DNA of 23,929 bases from a virus, in IMG/VR virus record IMGVR_UViG_3300031951_001192, positions 1 to 23,929 of that record; one strand, 5' to 3'. The notes under the pieces are model-generated. The model had not been told where the DNA came from. It did no database searches and was given only the letters and a program-made list of their open reading frames with translations. A program made the translations under genes and the position numbers. Each line of letters starts with the position of its first letter. Position 1 is the stretch's first letter. This document shows, one piece after another, positions 1 through 5,299 of this stretch.

Positions 1-139
1 CGGCGGCGAGGGCGGTGCGGAGGATGGCGGCATAGTCACCAGACTGACGCACTTCAGACCAGTCACGGTTTCTTTCAACGATTCGCAGCACAGCCTCCAC
101 CACCTCGCGGGGCAGCGTGATGTTGTCTCGGTCGGTCAT
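1..139 (-). CDS. Small phage protein, C-terminus beyond the window edge
   Basis: I do not recognise this gene. The first 46 residues are visible, starting MTDRDNITLPREVVEAVLR, and the frame stays open to the window edge. Its ATG overlaps the stop of the upstream gene in an ATGA arrangement at 136-139, which fixes the start. The visible part looks like a short amphipathic helix (PREVVEAVLRIVER) followed by a polar stretch. The opening MTDRD resembles the MSDRE and MNRED openings of the neighbouring small genes, which fits the set of short early phage proteins at this end of the operon. No motif gives a function. Confidence 0.7.
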   Translation of the reverse strand, partial: MTDRDNITLPREVVEAVLRIVERNRDWSEVRQSGDYAAILRTALAA

Positions 140-456
140 GTCATGTTCCTCCCGATCTCAGCAGCAGCACGGACGATGGCTCGGCGGGTGGCGGCAAGAG
201 GGTCGGGGACGGCTTCCCACACAGGATCGTTGCTTTCCTGAAACGGCAAGTCACGCAAATCGTATAGCCCCAACTTCACCGCCAACCGCAACGCATCGCC
301 GTCGTCGGTGAGGGGGTTCCAACGTGCACCGCAAGTGCATAAATCGTCGTAATCCCAGAACGCACAATGGTCGTCGTGCTTCCAGTCTTTGTTGTCAGGC
401 TTGTAGTCAATCCCCGCCGCCTTCGCTGCGAGTTCCAACAGTTCACGGTCGCTCAC
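136..456 (-). CDS. Hypothetical early phage protein, 106 aa
   Basis: I prefer the GTG at 456, giving MSDRELLELAAKAAGIDY, because it sits behind the repeated GGAGGTGCAGCC ribosome binding site used by the next three upstream genes. The frame is also open to another GTG at 585, which would add 43 residues. The N-terminal helix (DRELLELAAKAAGI) resembles the opening of many small phage proteins of unknown function. The middle holds HDDHCAFWDYDDLCTCGARW, with three cysteines and nearby histidines, so weak metal binding is conceivable but unproven. The C-terminus (DPLAATRRAIVRAAAEIGRN) is helical. It overlaps the downstream gene by ATGA. Confidence 0.65.
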   Translation of the reverse strand: MSDRELLELAAKAAGIDYKPDNKDWKHDDHCAFWDYDDLCTCGARWNPLTDDGDALRLAVKLGLYDLRDLPFQESNDPVWEAVPDPLAATRRAIVRAAAEIGRNMT

Positions 457-468
457 GGCTGCACCTCC
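453..468 (-). repeat. Gene-junction repeat, copy 1
   Basis: Read on the - strand this is GGAGGTGCAGCCGTGA: Shine-Dalgarno sequence, spacer, GTG start and the overlapping TGA of another frame. Identical 16-base copies lie at 582-597, 761-776 and 955-970. Here the upstream reading frame that would end EVQP at the TGA is broken, so only the start function is clearly used. Confidence 0.85.
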
Positions 469-585
469 TTGCTGATCGCGTTGCGGCAAGTTATACTTCT
501 CCGCGTGGAGGAGGCTGGTTTCTTCCGAAACAGCACCAACGGGCCGGGATGTCAGTCTCGGCCCGTTTTCATTTGTGTCGCTCAC
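457..585 (-). other. Interval between two junction repeats: hairpin or decayed mini-gene
   Basis: This 129-base interval lies between junction repeats 1 and 2, where a gene would be expected. From the GTG at 585 the frame runs in phase into the next gene, so it could encode a 43-residue N-terminal extension (MSDTNENGPRLTSRP onward). The frame that would finish in the usual EVQP stop is interrupted by a TGA soon after 585. The interval also contains the hairpin at 538-567. It may be an extension, a broken small gene or a non-coding regulatory spacer; the sequence does not decide. Confidence 0.4.
538..569 (+). terminator. Hairpin with T-tract, terminator-like on the + strand
   Basis: A 12-pair stem with one G-T pair (538-549 with 556-567) encloses the loop TGTCAG and is followed on the + strand by TTTT. 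On the - strand, the direction of the surrounding genes, the same stem has an A-C mismatch and no T-tract. It therefore looks like a terminator for antisense (+) transcription, or a structured element inside the - strand message. No + strand gene ends here. Confidence 0.45.
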
Positions 586-597
586 GGCTGCACCTCC
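582..597 (-). repeat. Gene-junction repeat, copy 2
   Basis: Identical GGAGGTGCAGCCGTGA on the - strand. It encodes the last residues (VQP) and TGA stop of the gene at 582-764 and provides a ribosome binding site and GTG at 585. Confidence 0.85.
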
Positions 598-764
598 TCG
601 GGAATCTGTCGGATCGTCACGGTGTCATTCCACACAGGCTCTTGCCCACGACGCATCCACCCCTCGCGCACCATCAGCACAGGACGAGCGTATTGCGGGT
701 GATTCACCACTTCGGTCGCGGTGACGCGCCAATCGGCAGCAAATTCGTAGTCCTCGCGGTTCAC
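582..764 (-). CDS. Hypothetical early phage protein, 60 aa
   Basis: Not recognised. It starts at a GTG (MNREDYEFAADWRVTATEV) behind the repeated GGAGGTGCAGCC site and ends in EEVQP, where the last residues and stop are encoded by the next copy of the same junction repeat. The stop TGA overlaps the next GTG (GTGA). The protein is short and mixed in charge, with several aromatic residues and no cysteines or membrane segment. The first codons (GTGAACCGCGAGGAC) are identical to those of the gene starting at 1212, suggesting duplication or exchange of start regions. Confidence 0.65.
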   Translation of the reverse strand: MNREDYEFAADWRVTATEVVNHPQYARPVLMVREGWMRRGQEPVWNDTVTIRQIPEEVQP

Positions 765-776
765 GGCTGCACCTCC
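761..776 (-). repeat. Gene-junction repeat, copy 3
   Basis: Identical GGAGGTGCAGCCGTGA. It ends the gene at 761-958 (VQP, TGA) and starts the gene at 764 with GTG. Confidence 0.85.
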
Positions 777-958
777 TTCGGCTTGTGCAGGTCGCAGACA
801 TAGTTTTTGTTGGTGAAACGTCTATAGTCTTGAGTCTCGGAAACCCACGGCGGGAGAATGATGCGACACAAGCCAAATCGTTCCAAATCGTCAGGGCTGG
901 CATAAGGCTCGGAATAATCGAAGAAATACTTGCAGTTCGCACAACGGTTCTTGCTCAC
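761..958 (-). CDS. Cys-rich small protein, possible zinc binder, 65 aa
   Basis: The frame opens further upstream, but the GTG at 958 behind the GGAGGTGCAGCC repeat is the likely start, giving MSKNRCANCKYFFDYSEP. It carries CxxC (Cys6, Cys9), then a Cys in FGLCRIILPPW and a fourth in NYVCDLH. Four cysteines spaced in two pairs suggest a small zinc-knuckle-like fold, an inference from spacing only. It ends in KEVQP, encoded by the next junction repeat, with a GTGA overlap to the following gene. I cannot assign a role. Confidence 0.7.
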   Translation of the reverse strand: MSKNRCANCKYFFDYSEPYASPDDLERFGLCRIILPPWVSETQDYRRFTNKNYVCDLHKPKEVQP

Positions 959-970
959 GGCTGCACCTCC
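955..970 (-). repeat. Gene-junction repeat, copy 4
   Basis: Identical GGAGGTGCAGCCGTGA. It ends the gene at 955-1212 and starts the Cys-rich gene at 958. A diverged fifth version (GAGGATGTCGCCGTGA) lies at the next junction, 1209-1224. Confidence 0.85.
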
Positions 971-1212
971 CCTCGCTTGCGGATGGCGGCGGCTGCGGCT
1001 GCGGATGATGGAATACCGTACTCCGCCCAACCATCACACACCTTCGCACACGCCTCACGTTCATGGGCGGCGACGAGGGCGGCGAAGCGTTCAAGTAACT
1101 CATCGACCATGTGATGCGTATGGAAGATGCAGTTGGGCTGGTGTTGTTTGGCTTTCTCATCAACAACAAATCCCGCCTCCCTCGCCATGCGAATGATGTC
1201 CTCGCGGTTCAC
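955..1212 (-). CDS. Hypothetical early phage protein, 85 aa
   Basis: The start is taken as the GTG at 1212 (MNREDIIRMAREAGFVVDEK) because that GTG overlaps the TGA of the upstream gene, as at neighbouring junctions; an ATG at 1233 is an alternative. The pattern of MAREAGF near the N-terminus, HMVDELLERFAALVAAHEREACAKVCD in the middle and an alanine-rich tail is common among small phage proteins of unknown function. The middle is strongly helical and could be a short coiled coil. It ends GEVQP in junction repeat copy 4. Confidence 0.75.
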   Translation of the reverse strand: MNREDIIRMAREAGFVVDEKAKQHQPNCIFHTHHMVDELLERFAALVAAHEREACAKVCDGWAEYGIPSSAAAAAAIRKRGEVQP

Positions 1213-1442
1213 GGCGACATCCTCACAGCCCATATCGTAGCGGCAATAGCCGCCAGAGTCATGACAGCCAGACAGATGCTCAAGAACGTTGTCACTCGGT
1301 CTGCCTTGCGGAGCATCCCGTCCATCACGATGAACTCCTTGTTCCTGCGAAACAGCGAATCCTTAAGCATAAAGTTCTCGCGCATGAGACTACGAATCTG
1401 TTGGTTAAGACGGTCCTTTGAATACTCTGGTTCCTTCTCCAT
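1209..1442 (-). CDS. Small single-pass membrane protein, 77 aa
   Basis: Begins with ATG behind a strong GAGGAGGAG site. Residues 1-50 are charged and probably helical (KDRLNQQIRSLMRENFMLK), a likely coiled coil. Residues 52-72 (TTFLSICLAVMTLAAIAATIW) form one hydrophobic segment ending just before the C-terminus. This suggests a tail-anchored inner-membrane protein with its helical part in the cytoplasm. Position in the early operon argues against a holin or spanin, but its role is unknown. It ends in a GTGA overlap with the next gene. Confidence 0.75.
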   Translation of the reverse strand: MEKEPEYSKDRLNQQIRSLMRENFMLKDSLFRRNKEFIVMDGMLRKADRVTTFLSICLAVMTLAAIAATIWAVRMSP

Positions 1443-1451
1443 AACTCCTCC

Positions 1452-1577
1452 TCACAGTCTGTTGTTGATCCAACGGATGACTAGATACAGCAGCGATGCA
1501 GCGGCTACGGTGGCCGCGAATGCACGGATATACCCGTCCAGTCCTATGATGGTGTCAGCAAACTCTAGGTCGCTCAC
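1452..1577 (-). CDS. Small membrane protein, 41 aa
   Basis: A short gene starting at GTG (MSDLEFADTIIGLDGY) that overlaps the TGA of the upstream 42-codon gene as GTGA, the arrangement used at neighbouring junctions. An in-frame ATG at 1592 would add five residues. Residues from about 19 to 36 (YIRAFAATVAAASLLYLVI) form a plausible membrane helix, followed by RWINNRL. GGGGGA lies 7 bases before the GTG. It sits next to another small membrane protein gene, so the two may act together. No family recognised. Confidence 0.6.
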   Translation of the reverse strand: MSDLEFADTIIGLDGYIRAFAATVAAASLLYLVIRWINNRL

Positions 1578-1702
1578 CAGTAGTTCCCCCATCGCCCAAG
1601 CCTTCCTCGGCTACAGCGCCAGTTCGGGGGCGGAACCCGGCACCATGCGTAATGGGCTTCTTGTTCTCGCCTTCTCCACCAATTGAATAAAGACCTGAAC
1701 AT
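1574..1702 (-). CDS. Trp/Arg-rich small protein, 42 aa
   Basis: A short gene starting at ATG 1702 behind a near-ideal GAGGAGGAGAT site just after the terminator-like hairpin at 1721-1740. The product begins MFRSLFNWWRRREQEAHYAW and contains six tryptophans and many arginines, ending GRWGNYW. Its TGA overlaps the GTG of the next gene (GTGA), which supports it as real. The very basic, Trp-rich composition could mean nucleic-acid or membrane-surface binding. No homology recognised. Confidence 0.5.
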   Translation of the reverse strand: MFRSLFNWWRRREQEAHYAWCRVPPPNWRCSRGRLGRWGNYW

Positions 1703-1711
1703 ATCTCCTCC

Positions 1712-1740
1712 TCAAGAGAAGGGGGAGGTTTCCCTCCCCC
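1712..1740 (-). terminator. Intrinsic terminator or attenuator
   Basis: On the - strand GGGGGAGG, loop GAAA, CCTCCCCC (1740 down to 1721) is followed by TTCTCTT. It lies directly after the stop of the gene at 1747-1986, with a strong ribosome binding site following. The tail is interrupted by C residues, so partial termination is more likely than a full stop. Confidence 0.6.
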
Positions 1741-1746
1741 CATGTG

Positions 1747-1986
1747 TCACGCCACCCGCTTCTTGCTGAACTTCTTCATCAGGTTCAGCACCTGACGGAC
1801 TTCCTCAACGGTCTGAGAGATGGCGGCTTTGGACATACCCGCTTCTTTGGCTCGTGATTCCCAAAAAGGGACCACATCGTCTGGGATATCTCCATCGTTA
1901 TATCTAACATAGTACGCGACATCTTTGAGGATGCTGGAAGTCAGACCGTCACGCGCAGCCTGTTGCTCAAAGGTCAAAGTAGACAT
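1747..1986 (-). CDS. Hypothetical protein, 79 aa
   Basis: Starts at ATG behind GGAGCG, almost touching the end of the DUF3310 gene, so the two are probably co-translated. The product begins MSTLTFEQQAARDGLTSSIL and is mostly helical, with a central segment rich in acidic residues and prolines (NDGDIPDDVVPFWE) and a basic tail (LMKKFSKKRVA). No known motif is visible. The hairpin at 1721-1740 follows it, so it may be the last fully expressed gene of the upstream segment. Confidence 0.7.
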   Translation of the reverse strand: MSTLTFEQQAARDGLTSSILKDVAYYVRYNDGDIPDDVVPFWESRAKEAGMSKAAISQTVEEVRQVLNLMKKFSKKRVA

Positions 1987-1988
1987 GA

Positions 1989-2426
1989 TTACGCTCCTTT
2001 ACGCTTGTTGATTTCACGGTTGAGATAGAACTTGGCCTTCTCCAGATCTTGGATCGGGTCCACACCTTCCTTCTTACCTGCACGGACGATGTACTTGATG
2101 ACACACGCAAGCAGATGGTTCAGGTCCTTGGCCTCGATGAAGTCGAGGGTCTCGATGCCACCCGCCGTGTAGTGCGGGGGATGGTTCACGGGGTCAGCCG
2201 GGAGCGGGACGGAGCCGGGGACAAGGGCTTCTCCCGGATAGGTGACTTCCACCCACTTCTGCTTCGCCTTCTTCGGACGTCCGGGCTTCTTCTTGGTCTT
2301 CGCCTTGGCCTTGCTGCGGACCACGTACACGTATGCCGGGGACACGCCCATCTTCTTGGCGATGGCCTTGGGGGCGGTACCCTTGTCGAGCAGCGCCAGA
2401 ATCTTCTCAGTCTTGGTCTTCATCAT
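1989..2426 (-). CDS. DUF3310-family protein with N-terminal HTH and AT-hook-like segment
   Basis: Residues 79-137 carry the DUF3310 signature (DPVNHPPHYTAGGIETLDFI, KYIVRAGKK, DLEKAKFYLNRE). This phage family includes proteins annotated as nucleotide kinase by relation to T7 gp1.7; whether this one has that activity is unknown. Residues 4-36 (KILALLDKGTAPKAIAKKMG) look like a helix-turn-helix of the kind that follows a recognition helix in phage regulators. Residues 46-55 (KKPGRPKKAK) match an AT-hook core. The combination suggests DNA binding in addition to the DUF3310 part. Two adjacent ATGs make the exact start uncertain by one codon. Confidence 0.85.
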   Translation of the reverse strand: MMKTKTEKILALLDKGTAPKAIAKKMGVSPAYVYVVRSKAKAKTKKKPGRPKKAKQKWVEVTYPGEALVPGSVPLPADPVNHPPHYTAGGIETLDFIEAKDLNHLLACVIKYIVRAGKKEGVDPIQDLEKAKFYLNREINKRKGA

Positions 2427-2440
2427 TTCATCCTCTTTGG

Positions 2441-2740
2441 TTACTGATTGTTCATCTCATCAACAAACTTCTGAAGTTCGGGGCCTTCCTCCAAAAACTT
2501 CAGTCGCTGATCTTTCTCAATGCCACGGCGTACAAGAAACCCTTTACTAAGCAGTTTCTTGAGGCGCTTGTTCAAAGTGCCAAAAGATGCCAAAGTGGTA
2601 CCACCACCAAACTCGGCGGCATTTACCTCTCCAGAAACTTTATTACGCCTGATCACTTCTGCAAGGAACTCGATATCGATAGCATCCAAATCATGCTTAT
2701 GCGCGATAAGAAGTACCTTTGCCAACTTCTCTACGTCCAT
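2441..2740 (-). CDS. Winged-helix (MarR-like) DNA-binding protein, 99 aa
   Basis: The ATG at 2740 has an AAGGAG site at good spacing and is preferred over the in-frame ATG at 2776. The C-terminal half (TLNKRLKKLLSKGFLVRR, then KDQRLKFLEEG) has the helix-then-wing shape of MarR-type winged helices, in which the recognition helix is followed by a beta hairpin. The N-terminal half is helical and could dimerise. It is a candidate for the protein that binds the palindromes in 12046-13857, but nothing in the sequence links them directly. It overlaps the upstream winged-helix gene by about 44 bases. Confidence 0.65.
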   Translation of the reverse strand: MDVEKLAKVLLIAHKHDLDAIDIEFLAEVIRRNKVSGEVNAAEFGGGTTLASFGTLNKRLKKLLSKGFLVRRGIEKDQRLKFLEEGPELQKFVDEMNNQ

Positions 2741-2960
2741 TAGAACTCCTTCGTATTGAATAAAAATTCCATCCATCTCGCCTATATCTCAAATAGATAA
2801 AACCATTCTGTTCTAACCATCTGATGTATCTTGCTGTATGTATATGAGTAAACCCAAACACCTCCGCTATCTGTCTGACACTAGTTGCATACCGGGATGA
2901 CATCCAACGCAATATGCGCCTAGCCACTCCCTGACTGTTCTTCCTGCGGTGTTTTATCAC
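2697..2960 (-). CDS. Winged-helix protein, up to 87 aa, start uncertain
   Basis: The segment RQIAEVFGFTHIHTARYIRW followed by LEQNGFIYLRYRRDGWNFYSI looks like a helix-turn-helix with a wing, as in small MarR/ArsR-like regulators. The frame opens at GTG 2960 with no good ribosome binding site, inside the end of the upstream nuclease gene; the GTG at 2927 and the ATG near 2903 are no better. The last 20 or so residues overlap the start of the next gene. Overlap at both ends and weak signals leave the boundaries uncertain, though the protein core is convincing. Confidence 0.5.
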   Translation of the reverse strand: MIKHRRKNSQGVARRILRWMSSRYATSVRQIAEVFGFTHIHTARYIRWLEQNGFIYLRYRRDGWNFYSIRRSSNGRREVGKGTSYRA

Positions 2961-3291
2961 TTGCTGTCAGATCCCAGTAACGGCTCACTGTTGCACCCAT
3001 CACTATGTCTTTAAAGATCATCTTAAATACGCCAAGTGAATGTTCATCGACGGCGATTGCGTACCCTCCTGCATCGCATATATCTCGTAGGTTTTTCTTT
3101 TGCAGTTCAGTAGGTTTACCGCCGTTGGCTTTGCACTCGATACCGATGAACTTTCCTTTAAGACACACCACGATATCAGGAACACCCGACCGTCCATAAC
3201 CTCCCGTTACGGGAGAAAACTCGTAGACCGTAGGGTCTATCTCATGCAGCATACGCTTGACCTGCGCTTTAACTTTTGCTTCGGGCGTCAT
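2920..3291 (-). CDS. VRR-NUC-type nuclease, 123 aa
   Basis: The segment YEFSPVTGGYGRSGVPDIVV, then FIGIECKANGGKPTELQKK, is the core of a VRR-NUC (PD-(D/E)xK) nuclease: Asp39 in GVPD, Glu52 and Lys54 in IECKA, and a conserved Gln64. Length and order match the stand-alone phage and bacterial members of the family, which are thought to cut branched DNA such as Holliday junctions. It would act in phage recombination or genome maturation. ATG 3291 has GGAG at good spacing and overlaps the upstream gene by 23 bases. The tail after residue 100 is not conserved-looking. Confidence 0.85.
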   Translation of the reverse strand: MTPEAKVKAQVKRMLHEIDPTVYEFSPVTGGYGRSGVPDIVVCLKGKFIGIECKANGGKPTELQKKNLRDICDAGGYAIAVDEHSLGVFKMIFKDIVMGATVSRYWDLTASDKTPQEEQSGSG

Positions 3292-3577
3292 TGTAGTTCT
3301 CCAACATACGTTTAATCATTCTACCTTCTGCATTAGTCAAATACACGATGATCAATCTGTCGCTTGCGAGATGCCCTATGTTCGTAGGGGAGTTAGGTCC
3401 GGGCCGTTGCAGTACCAGCAGTGCTATGCGTTCTTTCACTTCATCGGGTAGTGTTATGTTCTCCTCTGAAAAGTCTAGAACTTCCGGTTTTCGTGTGTTT
3501 ATCAAGCAATACGAATCCGGTATCACCCCGAATGTGTTGACATTCAAGGACAATTTCCACGTTTTTGATCTCCTCAT
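3269..3577 (-). CDS. Hypothetical protein, 102 aa, start uncertain
   Basis: Not recognised. The C-terminal two thirds (SEENITLPDEVKERIALLVL onward) look like a real folded protein and resemble the NITLPREVVEAVL segment of the partial gene at 1-139. The N-terminal third is less certain: a second open frame of 46 codons (3441-3581, product MDEEIKNVEIVLECQH onward) covers the same DNA and also looks protein-like. Neither start has a well-spaced ribosome binding site; the nearest GGAGGAG is 15-20 bases upstream. A frameshift joining the two frames, natural or from sequencing, is possible. Confidence 0.5.
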   Translation of the reverse strand: MRRSKTWKLSLNVNTFGVIPDSYCLINTRKPEVLDFSEENITLPDEVKERIALLVLQRPGPNSPTNIGHLASDRLIIVYLTNAEGRMIKRMLENYNDARSKS

Positions 3578-3608
3578 CCATACACTCTAGCCAATGCTGG
3601 CTCCTCCG

Positions 3609-4418
3609 TCAATAGATCCAAAAATTATTTTCATTGATCCGAGTGCCTACACCTTCAACAAACGTAAGATTTTCTACAAGTTTTAGCATGCCAATTGCTT
3701 CTTGCTTATCCACAGACAGTTCTGCAAGACCAGAAACAACTAGATTATTGACCACAACTTCTGCCGGATGTACGACTACATTATGCGTAGGCATATCAAC
3801 TTTTCGTCTACGATAATGCTCTGCATAGGTTGCTATGTTTTTATCCGAAAAGATTGTATGGAACACGTCATTAGAATATGGCGCGGCGGTGCCGTTGCGA
3901 TAATTACTGATATCGACCATCAATGTCTGTATAAATGAGTCATACATGCTCACCTTATTGATAGCAGCAGACAAGTCCGATTTAAATACATCTCTCCATG
4001 TGTTAATTATATGGATGTTAATTTTTTCCGTAGTCTTATGCAGACCTGTTGCTGGCATACTGCCCGTACATTTACGCAAGATTGATACGATCTTGTCCGG
4101 ATCGCTGCTGGCTAAAGAACGGTGCTTTTGGTGGCTATAATGATATTTCTCGTTGGTCAGACTAGATGAATAGACTCTATATCCCTTGCCATACTTGCCG
4201 TTTTCTTCTAACTGAAGTTTTGTAGCGCCCATAACAGTAAGTACATTGGGTTGCAGGTCCATGAACCGTTCATCTACAAAGTAGACATGAGTTCCGGATA
4301 AGGCATCGGCTACTGCATGAACAGGAATTCTGCTCATGTGATACTTGCGAAGCATAGACAAGATCTCACGGATACCGCTGTCTACAGATTGCAGGCTCTC
4401 ATGCGTCGTTACCAACAT
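3609..4418 (-). CDS. Hypothetical phage protein, 269 aa
   Basis: Not recognised. It starts at ATG behind GAGGAGAAG. The N-terminus is helical, residues about 40-110 form mixed strands with many Lys, Tyr and Ser, and the C-terminal third (EVVVNNLVVSGLAELSVDKQ and on) looks like a small helical domain. No catalytic motif or membrane segment is visible. Its DNA is richer in A and T than the genes on either side, including rarer codons, and the same holds for the next four genes downstream. This suggests a stretch acquired separately from the rest of the operon. Confidence 0.75.
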   Translation of the reverse strand: MLVTTHESLQSVDSGIREILSMLRKYHMSRIPVHAVADALSGTHVYFVDERFMDLQPNVLTVMGATKLQLEENGKYGKGYRVYSSSLTNEKYHYSHQKHRSLASSDPDKIVSILRKCTGSMPATGLHKTTEKINIHIINTWRDVFKSDLSAAINKVSMYDSFIQTLMVDISNYRNGTAAPYSNDVFHTIFSDKNIATYAEHYRRRKVDMPTHNVVVHPAEVVVNNLVVSGLAELSVDKQEAIGMLKLVENLTFVEGVGTRINENNFWIY

Positions 4419-4433
4419 AAACTTCTCCTCTGG

Positions 4434-4862
4434 TTATTCAACAGGCCAAACGTACGGCAGGTCAGGAGCCTCGCTCCATCCATACTGCGCGTAAAACACA
4501 GGATCTTTACGTAACAAATTGCTGCGATGGGAGGCATGGAACACTTCATCGCCAAGCCAAGGCGGCGGTATGCTTGGATGCCCCTCTGCCTCATATGCGT
4601 CCCGCATGGCAAGGAAGTATTGGCCAAGCGTATCGTTATACCCACGCTCTACCCACTCTTTGCACATGGCAAGGCCGTACGTGGACAACTCCAACTCATG
4701 TCCTCGCCACATCTTGGTAGCAGGATGGTTGACCCACCCTCCCTTGGACTTACCCAAAGCAAGCAATATCTGTTTGGTCTCTACGCGCTGCTTGCCAAGC
4801 CTCCGGTAGTCCAGCATGGAGGCTGACGTCGCATAACTAGGATCAGGTAGGAATGTCTGCAC
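4434..4862 (-). CDS. Pyrimidine-dimer DNA glycosylase-like protein (MSMEG_6728/Pyr_excise type)
   Basis: The order MQTFLP, then LDYRRLGKQRVETKQILLAL (18-37), GGWVNHPATKMWRG (41-54), YGLAMCKEWVERGY (62-75) and HASHRSNLLRKDPVFYAQYG (109-128) matches the family of T4 endonuclease V-like proteins, whose relatives remove UV-induced pyrimidine dimers by cutting the glycosyl bond. In T4 the N-terminal Thr does catalysis; here Met1-Gln2-Thr3 precedes, so the mechanism may differ. A role in phage DNA repair is inferred. GTG start, with GAGGAG 10 bases upstream; it overlaps the previous gene by 20 bases. Confidence 0.75.
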   Translation of the reverse strand: MQTFLPDPSYATSASMLDYRRLGKQRVETKQILLALGKSKGGWVNHPATKMWRGHELELSTYGLAMCKEWVERGYNDTLGQYFLAMRDAYEAEGHPSIPPPWLGDEVFHASHRSNLLRKDPVFYAQYGWSEAPDLPYVWPVE

Positions 4863-5058
4863 TGGTTATATCCTCCTCGTCATCGAACCATATTTCACAC
4901 TTGTTGCCCCACGCAGAGTCGGAGCCGTACTCGGTCTTGAAGGTGTCCCACTTGGCGTACTCATGCCACTCCTTGCCTGTCATACGCAGTCGCATGGCTT
5001 TGCGGTAACACCACCCCCAGTACTTCTTGCGGGGTCGCAGTTTGATGTTCTTGATCAT
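4843..5058 (-). CDS. Hypothetical protein, 71 aa
   Basis: The ATG at 5058 overlaps the stop of the upstream gene as ATGA, so it is preferred over the more upstream in-frame ATG. The N-terminal part is basic and rich in Trp and Tyr (MIKNIKLRPRKKYWGWCYRK), the C-terminal part very acidic (WFDDEEDITSAD). Such a split charge is frequent in small phage proteins that bind host proteins or DNA, but no family is recognised. Confidence 0.65.
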   Translation of the reverse strand: MIKNIKLRPRKKYWGWCYRKAMRLRMTGKEWHEYAKWDTFKTEYGSDSAWGNKCEIWFDDEEDITSADIPT

Positions 5059-5297
5059 GTGAGATACATGATACGACCTTTCTTGGTTTCCCAAGCATCT
5101 TCTGGAGTCGCGTTGATGCTTATAAGATTACCATCTTGCAGGGCGGGATCAAACGCCATGTCCTCTGCCTTGCTCATCGCAAGGTTTTGGGCTTCCTCTT
5201 CGGTGTGCGCTAGTACCTGCAACTCGATTTCATATAGCACTTCCACCGTGGTGTGCACGGTATAAGACTTCCGACGCTTCGCCTTCTTCTTCGCCAT
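5055..5297 (-). CDS. Hypothetical protein, 80 aa
   Basis: Starts MAKKKAKRRKSYTVHTTVEV with a strongly basic N-terminus, then alternating hydrophobic residues (EVLYEIELQVLAHTEEEAQN) suggesting a beta strand followed by a helix, and ends in GRIMYLT with an ATGA overlap to the next gene. A GGGAGGG site precedes the ATG. The strand-helix-strand pattern with a short acidic helix is seen in many small phage proteins of unknown function. No motif is recognised. Confidence 0.7.
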   Translation of the reverse strand: MAKKKAKRRKSYTVHTTVEVLYEIELQVLAHTEEEAQNLAMSKAEDMAFDPALQDGNLISINATPEDAWETKKGRIMYLT

Positions 5298-5299
5298 GT

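Noticed and set aside
453-970. The four 16-base repeats as a CRISPR-like or direct-repeat array
   Set aside because: Spacing is that of whole genes (129-194 bases), each repeat is part of a start/stop junction, and the repeats are not palindromic.
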